Part shown: positions 1 through 9,181 of the stretch, piece after piece
Numbering within the stretch: the stretch's first letter is position 1
Layout: every line of letters starts with the position of its first letter
Assembly (NCBI GenBank): GCA_015501055.1
Contig: JADNYV010000820.1
Coordinates: 1 to 14,983 of the forward strand
Direction of reading: 5' to 3'
DNA: 14,983 nucleotides
From: Mucidula mucida
Taxonomy: Eukaryota; Basidiomycota; Agaricomycetes; Agaricales; Physalacriaceae
Notes under the pieces: generated by a model
What the model was told of the DNA's origin: nothing
Seen by the model: only the letters and a program-made list of their open reading frames with translations
Database searches by the model: none
Translations under genes and position numbers: made by a program

Positions 1-205
1 TATCAGACCACATGATTATATGGTTGGAGCCGTCGTACACCACTGATACTCAAATTGCAAGAGAGAAAGTCGTCACGAATGTAATGATCGGGACGGCGAC
101 GAGATTAGATTCTGGTTCTTATTCAAACGATGATTTCTATGGGTAATCTGAGTTCTTGGGAGAGCTAGGAAGGAATTACATACACTAATGACACTTCCCA
201 CACAT

Positions 206-289
206 GGCTACCTAGCGCAATGGTAGCGCGTTTGGCTTCGATTGCTAGCCGGCACCAAAAGGTTGCAGGTTCGAGTCCTGCGGTGGTCA
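206..289 (+). tRNA. tRNA-Arg(UCG) with a 12-nt intron
   Basis: The sequence folds into a complete cloverleaf. The acceptor stem is 206-212 (GGCTACC) with 282-288 (GGTGGTC), including two G-U pairs, and the discriminator is A289. The D arm pairs GCGC 215-218 with GCGC 226-229. The anticodon stem pairs TTTGG 231-235 with CCAAA 255-259. The T arm is GCAGG 265-269, loop 270-276, CCTGC 277-281. The anticodon TCG is at 238-240 and reads CGA arginine codons. Between A241 and A254 lie 12 extra bases (242-253), exactly where eukaryotic nuclear tRNA introns sit, one base 3' of the anticodon, so they are read as a spliced intron. Internal RNA polymerase III promoters match consensus: A box 213-223 (TAGCGCAATGG) and B box 268-278 (GGTTCGAGTCC). 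No CCA is encoded, as expected for a nuclear gene. Confidence 0.95.
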
Positions 290-310
290 ATCGTGGAATT
301 CGGACATGTA

Positions 311-320
311 TTTTTCTTTT
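311..320 (+). terminator. RNA polymerase III T-run terminator of the tRNA gene
   Basis: A run of five T (311-315), one C, then four T (317-320) begins 22 bp after the mature 3' end of the tRNA. T runs of this length on the non-template strand are the standard pol III stop signal. Confidence 0.7.
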
Positions 321-1190
321 ATTTCGGGCTGTAATAGGTAAGGGTGGCGCAGTTTGCCTTCCCGGTAACCCGGTTCCGGGACTGGGGGTGAGTAAGAGTA
401 TCGATCGATTAGGTTGTGCAAAAAACCTTGGGAGGATACAGTTAAACGAATTACCACCCTCCGAAGGCGTCTCAAACCGGTACTCAACCGTTTTGACCTA
501 GCACATGACAAATTATGGCCACAGTCTTTCCTCAGCCATGTCTTGTACAGTTAAGGCCCCCTACACGTGCTCTGCACTTGTGAGTTCAGACACCAAATAC
601 TGCATAGACGGCCAAAAAACCCGACTACGGATGAGGCGATCATGCAGATAAACACCATCCAAACCCTTGGTTTCTGCTGGAAAACAACCCGGTACAATTA
701 CCTGCAAACCGACATGTAGCAAAACCTAGGATTATTCCACTACCTTACTGTAAACCTCCCGGGGGTAGGTCTGACGGTCATTATTTTGAAACCGTGGATA
801 CCACACGTGAAGTGCGCCACGCAGCTCATCCCATCTACCTGTTGCCTCCGATTTTTCCAACAGTGTTCAGCATTGAAACCTATACCGAGCCTTGGCTAGT
901 ACCGTATTGGTACTATTGCTTTAAACTGCAGTGGATGCGGCCAAAACAAGTTCAGATTCAAAAACCCCAGACACGCCAAAGTGTCGATCACCTTCATGTA
1001 CAAGTCACACGACACTCATAAGTACATATGATAGCTGGAGTATGATATACAGCGTATCCTCTGGCGGCTTACTGTACTTATTCTGTACTTATTCTGTACA
1101 CTTCGCACAAGGTATCAAGAAAAACACTCGCTATGTCGAACGTCCGGGTATCGAAAATATGATAGCAGAAAACAGCTAGAAAAAAAGCAC
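321..1190. other. Intergenic region, no gene recognised
   Basis: About 870 bp lie between the tRNA and the 3' end of the RGS gene. Open frames here are short (up to about 80 codons), overlap one another in different frames and resemble no family I know. The only structure seen is a near-palindrome at 361-380, a short 11-bp tandem repeat at 1072-1099 and scattered A-rich and C-rich tracts. The right part probably holds the 3' UTR and polyadenylation region of the RGS gene. Confidence 0.5.
1072..1099. repeat. Short tandem repeat, 11-bp unit about 2.5 copies
   Basis: The unit CTGTACTTATT occurs perfectly at 1072-1082 and 1083-1093, followed by a partial CTGTAC at 1094-1099. It lies just beyond the 3' end of the RGS gene. 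No function is evident. Confidence 0.85.
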
Positions 1191-2715
1191 TCAGCCGACC
1201 GCAGCACTCCAGAAGTAAAGACGCACAATATCAGATACAAACCCAACACTCAATATCCCATTCATAATCTGCCGATGTGCCCTCAACACATGCGGATCCT
1301 GCACGACGCGCTCCGGACCAAACATCGGCGGCCTCACAAGCGCCACAGCGCCCTGCTCCCTCCGCGGCGGCGCCCCCGAAATCGCCTTGACCTCCCCCGA
1401 ATACGAGCCGTCCGCCGAGTTGAACACCAGGCCCATCGGCACCTCGCGCATCGCCGACCGCACGCGACCCACGTACGCCTCCGCCTCCTCGTCGACCTGC
1501 CGCAGCTCCCACGTGTGCAGCTGCACGGCATCGCGCGCGAATACCTGGCTGCAGAACCCCTGGAAGGACGCGTAGATTGCCGTCACGCCCATGTGGAGAT
1601 CGGCACGCTGAAAAGGCGCACGCGCGGTTGAGGCGCGGTGGGGGATGAAGGCGATCATGAGGGCGGCGATGGCGACGGACGTTATGAAAAACAGGATTCC
1701 TGTGATTACCTATGAGGGATTAGGTGTAAGTGGTGTCTGCGGCGGTACAACATACGGCTCACCAGAGCACTTGTTTGGCAGATTGATGTTGGGAAGGGAG
1801 TAGGCGAGAAAACGCGGCAAGGTATCGTTCTCCAGAGAGAAATAGACCTCTTGTATACCGGCAGAAACTGCGAAACGTTGAGCAATTGAGCAGACACGAC
1901 AAAAAGAAACGTTTACCAAGTCGGGGTGACAGCTAGTCTCCAGGCCTTTTATCAGTCTTTCGCGCAGGTCGGCCTCCAGAAGAAGCTCCTTTGGTGATCC
2001 CGGAACGAGGAATGTAGAAATGACATGCATGCACTCTTTGCGAAGTTCGACATCGTTGAATGTGCTATCGACTTTGGATAACGGCGGGAGAGGTGAGATG
2101 GGGATCGCGTCCGACACCAAGGGATAGACCATGCGGGCGTTTGAGTGAAGAGAGTTGGCGGCTGAGGATATAGAGGATATAGATGCGTTCCGGATCATCC
2201 CAGGATTTCCAACGCGTTGTCGATAGTCCTATACAATCAAATCGTTAAACGGCCACACGCACATAGGAGTAGAGAAAACGCACATTGAACCAGACGATGA
2301 ATTGCAACTGCTCGATAGAGACCTCCTTGAAGCACGCGCGTAAGTGGGCGATCTCGCGACATCTCGCAGGCGGCTTACTCGGTATACCAGATACAGCTCA
2401 AAATCCGGCAAGCTACACAGGAGTAAGTCGTCAACCACTCTACCAAGGAGCGCAGTACACACCTGATAGGACTGCACGTTTTCCCACTTAGAATTTCAGC
2501 TAGGAGAAGCAGATGAACATCCAACCGAAAAACTGCTCCAAGAAATGAAGTCGCTCACCGAGAGTGATCCCGCCCATACGCCGTACATTCAATTTCTGCG
2601 CCCATGGATGCAGAGACGCTAGATAATCGTCAGCGACGACGCGCCGCCGTTTCCGCCTCGAACTCCCGTGCTCCGAGTGGTGAGTTCGTGGCATCTTCTC
2701 CTCACGAATCGCCAT
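1191..2715 (-). CDS. RGS-domain membrane protein, seven exons, one apparent frameshift
   Basis: Regulator-of-G-protein-signalling protein, expected to speed GTP hydrolysis by a G-alpha subunit at a membrane. Exons are 2559-2715, 2463-2499, 2379-2412, 2284-2325, 1917-2228, 1763-1867 and 1191-1699. The introns are 49-63 nt and all GT..AG. The N-terminus is basic (SSRRKRRRV). The RGS fold is split: a first part through SLPDFELYLVYR and IEQLQFIVWFNDYRQR, a linker rich in Ser and Pro, then ELRKECMHVISTFL and LETSCHPDL, ending in TLPRFLAYSLPNINLP. A membrane helix (ILFFITSVAIAALMIAF) and a second hydrophobic stretch (MGVTAIYASFQGF) follow. That order matches a split-RGS family known from Agaricomycetes. 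Exon 6 starts FLPVYK in one frame and continues EVYFSLEN in another, with the break near 1850. Splicing to the later AG at 1848-1849 would avoid the break at the cost of about seven conserved residues. With one base restored the product is about 398 residues. ATG 2715 was chosen. ATG 2694 is possible, because an AT-rich TATA-like stretch (2723-2733) lies only about 8 bp upstream of 2715. Confidence 0.8.
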
Positions 2716-3261
2716 CAGCCAGTATATATTATACGCTAAGGATGTGCACCGCGTGAAAAAAGAAGCTCTAGGCTGTGCTGAACCTGCATGATGGAAAAAA
2801 GAAATGTTGTGCCCTTTTCTAGACCTGAACCTCGTCTACGGAACCAATAACAGGATCCGCACGCGTTGTCGTGGAACGCATGTGCAAATCACATCAAGGC
2901 AACGATAGGACGCGTCAGATATCGAACATTGCAGGTCTACAGACAGCGCGTTTCTGCGCTAGATGTACAACTCAGCATCGAGCCAGCCTAGGAAAGATAA
3001 TCGTCGTGGTAGCAACAAGTTAACAAGATCAACGCAATCGTGCGTCACAGCGCCTACGATCCAACCCGTTGTTCTCCGGTGTTGTCTAATTTAAGTTTAA
3101 AGCTCAGAGGGTAATCCACGAATGTTTACTGAAATCAAATACTAAGATACGAGATAGAAACCTCCAAAGATGAATTGACTAGAGTGTTGAATAAAGTAGC
3201 TGTAGTAGTACAAAATGATGTACAAAGCACGTCCTCTCCAATAGTATATGATCTACAACAA
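2716..3261. other. Intergenic region between the RGS gene and the coiled-coil gene
   Basis: About 546 bp without a convincing gene. The left end should carry the RGS promoter; a TATA-like tract sits at 2723-2733. The right end should carry the 3' UTR of the coiled-coil gene. Open frames are short and unsupported. Confidence 0.5.
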
Positions 3262-6200
3262 TCAATAAAAATCGCCTCTCTGAGTCCGCTCCAGGAAACC
3301 TGACTCGTCGACCCGGGTGGGACTCCCAAAGAACGAATCCGGAGGGGGAAAAGAAGCCTCGCTCATACCCGTCGCAGCAGTCCAGTGCGAGAGACCAGGT
3401 ATCGGCATAATACCATAAGCCTGTGATGAACTCTTGTCTTCCCGTTCCCTGCTGTCTGTGCTCGACGCGCCAGGCGACACACCCGCATCCGACGACCCAC
3501 CTGACGTCGTCGGCCCAAGCCTGAAATTTTGTACCCTCCGGCTCAAGGCTTGCAGCACAGAGCCTCGATCAGGCCAGGCAGCATCCCGTCGGGGAGTCAA
3601 ATCAGTATCGGCGGCCGCCACGCTATCTTCAGCTGCCTGAGAAATGTACGTTGAATGTATGGAAGAATCTGAAAGTCCACGGCGTCGCAGCTTGTGCTCA
3701 AGCAGCGGCCCAAGATAATCAGGCTCCTCCGACTCTTGGTCCTCCCGTGTAGGCGTTTGCTGAATGTCAAGAATAGCATCCACATTCCTCGACATCCGAT
3801 TCGCAGAGCGAGCCGCAGCGTGAGTTCGTCGCAAGCCTGGAGATTCTGCAGATGGCATCGTCGATTGAACCCTACGAGGCCCTTTGGGCACCACTACCCA
3901 AGGGTCGGGTGTACTCGAACGAGGGGCACCAGCAAAGATGCCCATCACGCCTTGCGCAGAAGACGTGCTGGCCTGTGGCGCACTAGGACCGGGCCGAGAT
4001 GAATGAGCGGAAGATGTGCTCGTAACGGCGCGCCCAACACCCGCACCGGAAAATTCCACGTTCACGGTCGTCGCAGATGCTGAGAGTGCAGGTCCCAGCT
4101 TCGGCACAAAGCGTGCAGGTCGAGCAGGTCCTTTGGCGCTCACAGACCTCATGAGGGCTGACGCCCCTCCTACACCATTCTCAGGGCGGACACTCGCAGA
4201 TCCAAACAATTTCGAAATGGGTGCCATCCATCCTGCAGCAGCAACGTTGTTCTCCGCACCCCGCTCCTTGCCAACCAAAACGTCCGATTTTGAAGGATCC
4301 AAAGCCATCTCGCTGACTTTTGGGGCGATAGACGGGTCCAGTATGATCTCGTTTAGCGTAACCCGCATCTGGCCCATTTCAGTGAAAATATCCCGGAAAA
4401 GCTTCAATAACGCGCGAAGATCTCTGCGATTACACGTCGTGACTAGCTTCTCATCCTCAAGGAAAGCGCGAAAATGAACGCGGAGGGCAGCAGCCTCAGA
4501 AAGGACGTTGTTAATTGTGGAACGTGAGAGATGGGCAACATCTGCACCGCGAAGATGCTGTCGTTTCAGGCGGCTGGTCAGAGTGAACGCGTCGGCCTGT
4601 TGTAATCGATTTAATAGCGAAACAACGCGCTCAATGAGCTGCGCCATATTGGAGGATGACTCTGAATACGACGAGGAGTCTGAGCGTGGATCGAGAGGGG
4701 ACGGAGATGCAGACAAGAGACTACGATCAGATACGGGATCAGTCTGAACACCACGAGATCGACTGAGGAGGAGGAGAGGCTTGTTTCCTTTAGTAAATTC
4801 GACTGGTACGTCCTGGTCGCCATCATCAGCGACCTCAATTTGATACGGAGATATTGGGCGACGGGGCTGAGGCTGAATGGGATTAAATGAAGACCATTTG
4901 GACTCTGACTCGGTAGGCGATAGTGGTCGCACATGAGATTCTGGGGTGAGTAGATCCTGTAGTTTCGGAGTCAACTCCTAAGGTTTTAGGGCAGACCAGG
5001 AAGAAAGCGTACATATGGTTTTCGGAACTTTCTTTCCATGCTTGATCCTCGCCCAGATTTACCGGTCGTCTGTTCCTTCAAAACAGATGAGGGCATGCTT
5101 CCAGAATGGAAATGCTGCCTAAACGTCGGAGTTCGAGGCGTCGCAGCTATGCTTTGGCTGAGTGCGACGGTACAACATCATCGAAAATTCGACTTACCAC
5201 CAAAACGTGATGGAGCATTGGCGCGATATTCCTCTACCTCTTCTTGTAACGCGTGTATTTCTTCCCGTGACTCGGCAAGAAAGTGTTGAAGTTCTGCTGT
5301 GTCTCTCTTGAGAACCTCGTTGTCATCCATGAGGGACTCCAGAACTTTGGTTAGCTCCGTCTGCTCAGGTGCGACTGATGGACTCAAGGACCGTTGCAAG
5401 GCTTCCAGCTGAGAGCGAGCATCCTGAAGTATAGATTCGGAGGACTCCAATCGATGCATCCTCTTCTCTGCAAGATCATCTTGGAGGCGTCGAACGTCTG
5501 CTTGTAAGCGTGCTGGAAAAGGTATCTTAGATATTACTGAAAGACGTAAAAAACTATGAACACACAAGTCTTGTCCTTCAACGCTGCAAAGCGAGACTCT
5601 GCGACGCGCGCGCGATGTGACTCAAAATCCCTTTCCTGTTGCATGTCGTCCCTTTCCTTCATGGCTGCAGACATACGAGTCTCCCATCCAACCGAACGAG
5701 CATGATGAGCGCTAAGCCGAGACACAGTCGTTTTGGTTTCTTGAAGTTCTTGAAGAATGGTCTTGTTGGATACTTCGGTGACTTCGTTGTTGACGAGAGC
5801 TTGAGTTAGGCGCTGCAGTGATTTGTTGAATGAGATGAACAAGTTGTCAAGGAGTGAACCGCACCTTCTCGAGCGCATCTCTTTCCCGGCCGATTTCCAC
5901 CAATCTTCTCTCCATTTCCTCCTGGGGCGACAACTCATCGTCATAGTCGAGAGCCTCGCTTCTCTGCCGACGTTTCTGTGCATATTAGCATGTCTATAGC
6001 ATGCGGGATACTGGCCCATACCTGCTGCCGGACGTATCGTTCATGGCGCTGCAGCAAGGCTTGCCCGACCTCTACGGTGACACGTCAGTACTGCTTTTTG
6101 CGAGAGATAGAACGCACCAGCGCTCAGAATCAATCGACTCTCCAATCTGGATTTCATGTTTAGCCATGCCGTCATATTCTCGCAATTCTCTCGGCCACAA

Positions 6201-6355
6201 CAACATGTCAAGAGCGACGGTGGTTCTGGTGAAGGAACCCGAGAGAAGTTGGCTAATGCCGCTGTGAGGTCGTCGATGGTGTTCCCCACATTCGTTATGG
6301 GTGAATCGGGCGTTGTTGGACGCGAAGAGGAGTGCTCATGGCCAGACATGGGCAT
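3262..6355 (-). CDS. Conserved fungal coiled-coil protein of unknown function, seven exons
   Basis: Exons are 6118-6355, 6022-6071, 5865-5975, 5566-5812, 5198-5512, 5013-5146 and 3262-4977, giving 936 residues with no frameshift. Introns are 46, 46, 52, 53, 51 and 35 nt; the last is unusually short. Residues 1-45 are Ser/Thr/Pro-rich. A compact Cys motif follows (CCCGRENCEN, 51-60), leading into a long charged helix rich in Glu, Arg, Gln and Leu, with coiled-coil character from about 65 to 315. Residues about 321-475 are low-complexity and basic/Ser-rich, with the segment SRGVQTD near 439-445 resembling a dynein light chain (LC8) binding site. A second helical block (about 476-596, containing RVVSLLNRLQQAD and DLRALLKLFRDIFTEMGQ) looks strongly conserved in Agaricomycete homologues as I recall them. 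The remaining 340 residues are Ser/Pro-rich and probably disordered, ending ERTQRGDFY. No signal peptide, membrane helix or catalytic motif is visible. It resembles a structural or scaffold protein; I assign no function. The start is at ATG 6355; an ATG two codons later is equally possible. Confidence 0.8.
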
Positions 6356-6726
6356 GGGGGTAGTGAAGCGAAAAAGATAAAGGAGAGGACAGAAATGCTA
6401 GTGATTTCTTGAATGTGCCGCTAAATGGACGAGTAGAAGTAGTGCTGATGGTGGTTTGTTACAAAGTCTTGCATTGCCTATTTCCATCCATCCACCGATC
6501 GACTGATGGCATATTCTTTGACTAAGAGAATTCACCGAGAACCAAATGATTATTCATAGGGAATGCCTGATATAAAGCTGTCTACCAATGAGTTATTATG
6601 AACCGTACGTGCTTGTGTTCGTCCTCTCCCTCTCACAACTTCTTTCGACTTTATTATATGTATCAACCAAATACTCTTATAATCGTGTCCATACCTTTGG
6701 TATACGAATCCCGTCACTTCGAATGC
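6356..6726. other. Intergenic region between the coiled-coil gene and the F-box pseudogene
   Basis: About 370 bp. It should hold the promoter of the coiled-coil gene on the left and the former 3' UTR of the F-box copy on the right. I see no gene, CCAAT box or RNA in it. Confidence 0.5.
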
Positions 6727-8536
6727 CTAATACATCGCGGAGGACACAAGTAGTTTCCGATATTCAGCCTCCTGCGGCGACGGTTCACCGGGCACCTGCT
6801 GAGCCAATTTACTGTTGACCGTCGTAGTCGCGTCAACGGATCGAACTTTGATAGCCACGTCCATCCCATCCATCGCAAGGCCAAGCAGAACACGCCCGTC
6901 CTCATCGCTAAATACACCTCTTCTCATACCGATTTCATCAGCATTTCCACAGAGCCGCCACCTAACATACAGCCATAAACCACTGAGAGAAAACTGGAAT
7001 CTCTTGAGCTTGGCGAGTCCCCGCATGTCATCGCCTTCCCATCGAGCTTTGAGCATCGCAACAAGACGCCCGGGTGTTTCGCAATAAGGAAATTGGTAGT
7101 TCAAATCAAGGTTGAAGGAGGAGAGACAGGGAAGGAATGTAACGATGTCTTGTGAGGCGACACTGAGAGCATCTAGCACTTTCTTGATCTGGTTCCTCGT
7201 ACGCAAGTTGGCTACATCTTGGTCCGAGTGCTTCCCGGACACCTGGATATCGAGAACCTCAAGATGCGTCATTTCCGAGAGAATCGCACGAAGGTCGTGG
7301 GCGTTATTATACATGGAGTAGAGAGGGATATCCCAAATTATGAGGCTGGTGAGATTGCCGGAACACTGAGAGCGCTGCAACAGGCGATGAAAAGGAGGCA
7401 AGGCACCTTTATGAGGATTGTGGACATCTTTGCTAAGAATGACTTCCTGTAGATTAGGAAGAGTGAGACAGTCCATGACGAATTCAATGGCCGTATCAAG
7501 AACTCGAATTGAAGGGCAGATGGTGGTAGACGGGGGAGGAATTTCTTCGACTTCAAAGTCGCGCGCCTGGAAAACCACAAGGTTGGGACAGCGACCGACC
7601 AGGCTCACGAACTGCATAGCTGCTTCGGCATCGTCCCAATCTTGACGAACGTCCTCCAGACACAACTCTCTGATCTAGGCCCATGGAAGTTCCACAAGCT
7701 GCGTTCCGGTCAGGACCACTTTCGTGAGCCGGGGACAGTGGCTGAAAACAGATCGCTGCTCCGCTGAACTGTCGACGTGGAGAGCTCTCGTGAGATGCAG
7801 GTTTAACGATTCGAGCTTGGGAAATGGGCCACAAAGCAGCGCATACTTCCGAGCTCGGGTGGTGTTCCGCCAAACGTACATCCCGCCATCGAGGCGATTC
7901 TGCATGGACCATCGCGAGCATGCGATTACGGAAGGAGGGCTCGAAGTTGGGGGGATTATACTCGCTTATGAGTATAACGTCCAAGGGATGCTGCCCAGAG
8001 CGCTGAAGGGCCGCCTCCAAAGCCTGCACGTTACCCTCCGTCTTGCCGCCTGCGGGGAATTGCAGACGCAACTTCGTCCAGCACGAGTGGAGCGATACAG
8101 CGATGGCGCGCCAGGTCTGGCACACTTTGGACATGTTCCATATAGAACGACTTGGGTCAGAAACACTGAATTCCTCGCTGCCACACTGGTCATCCTCGTG
8201 AACATATAGGAAGATTTGTTCCCAGAGTTCACGGGGTACAGCGCGACATGGAGAAATTAGACCTCGGTAGGTTTTCTGCACGGTTATTAACGCATCTCGT
8301 TCTTGCTGCAGGGAGGCAAACACGTCTTGTAAGGACCGGATTTTGGCGCTAATGGAGGATATGTCGGCGTCGATATTGGGTAGGATGTTGTGCTGGATAT
8401 GGGAAGACTCTTGCTCTGTCGCGGGGAAGTTGGACGTGCGAAGGTTGTGGAGCAGGGAGGACGATTCGAGTTCGTTTGTATACTGAAGACTAAGCTTGGG
8501 AAGAGTCCCACATCGTGGACACAGCAACACCGACAT
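6727..8536 (-). pseudogene. F-box/leucine-rich protein copy 1, disrupted by a frameshift and a stop codon
   Basis: Tandem paralogue of the intact F-box gene at 9182-10903. It starts at ATG 8536 with a CxxC pair (CPRCG, residues 6-10), then a heptad-like helix (about 55-92), then an F-box (PRELWEQIF, then SKVCQTWRAIA, about 96-150), and has no introns. The frame breaks in the interval 7843-7900. Before it the protein reads WRDVRLAEHHPSSE; after it, in another frame, YALLCGPFPKLESLNLHL, which aligns with YASLPIRLPRLESVVLH of the paralogue. Then TAG at 7675-7677 interrupts LPWA*IREL where the paralogue has FPWHQITEL, so a Gln codon appears to have become a stop by one C-to-T change. The rest, down to 6727, stays open and homologous (for example MLKARWEGDDMRGLAKLKRF against MLKARWSGDATAGLARLRSF). 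Short introns could be drawn across each lesion, but they would remove paralogue-conserved residues or be 21-31 nt long. I read it as a decayed copy; two sequence errors are an alternative. Confidence 0.75.
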
Positions 8537-9181
8537 GGCGTAACACGACGCGTCTATAACTGAGATTAGACGACCACGCGTAAAAGCCAGCAGGTCGCCC
8601 GCACCAGGCTCAATTGGTTCAAAGTCGCAAGGATTTCAAGGTGTGTCCAGCGCTAAACGCGTCAGAAGGGGTTTTATCAACATGATGGTCGAAAGTCAGA
8701 AACAGTGACGGCACGTGGCCGAGCGGCAGCAAGTACAGTTCACAGATCCTGCTTGCTCTGTAATACTAAATAACTGTGTTCTGTCTACAATTTAAGTAAA
8801 AGACGTGACCCGTCCGTGTTGATAAGGTCATTGAGCACGGAGCTCACATCCGCGATGCTCAGCAGCCATTCTTTGACTAGTATCCCTTCGCCGCGGCTTA
8901 TCTCGGAGAACGGGATGAGTCGCATACCCTCTATCGAATCAAGCTGATCGACGGAGGCCAACGGGGGCACTGGCGCACGGGAGCGCAGCGAGGGAGTCTT
9001 TGAGACTCGACTAGCGCTTTTTATCAGCTGCAGTTGAACATTTTATTTGTACAAGGCTAATGATTGAGTCAGCAGTTCCTTGCACTGTCCCTAGCGAGCT
9101 GTGGCGAACATCATTGGTTGTTGTGAGGTTCTTTAGTTTCTGTTGTCATCCCAGTGAGCCTTGCACAAAAAATGCACAATC
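8537..9181. other. Intergenic region between the two F-box copies
   Basis: About 645 bp. It should contain the promoter of copy 1 on the left and the 3' UTR of copy 2 on the right. One minus-strand frame, open from about 9030 to the stop at 8785, reads like protein (SIEGMRLIPFSEISRGEG, then EWLLSIADVSSVLNDLI). I recognise no family, start context or splice partner for it, so it is not called as a gene. A box-A-like sequence near 8717 has no tRNA fold. Confidence 0.4.

Noticed and set aside
220..511. Open frames on both strands overlapping and following the tRNA.
   Set aside because: They run through a functional-looking tRNA gene and have no protein features.
4016..4747. Plus-strand open frames of 79-153 codons inside the coiled-coil gene.
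   Set aside because: They are antisense to a long conserved minus-strand exon and resemble no family.
7675..7720. A 45-nt in-frame intron ending at the TAG of F-box copy 1.
   Set aside because: Poor donor (GTGGTC), and it would delete residues conserved with copy 2 on both sides of the stop.
7843..7875. A 31-nt intron (GTATGC..CCCAAG) that would repair the F-box copy 1 frame.
   Set aside because: Too short for splicing in this genome, and it would remove YALLCGPFPK, which aligns with the intact paralogue.
8590..8640. B-box-like GGTTCAAAGTC near 8617.
   Set aside because: The flanks do not pair as a T stem, and no A box or acceptor stem lies upstream.
8706..8750. Possible second tRNA: a box-A match (TGGCCGAGCGG) near 8717.
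   Set aside because: No B box at the right distance, no acceptor-stem pairing and no T arm; likely chance.
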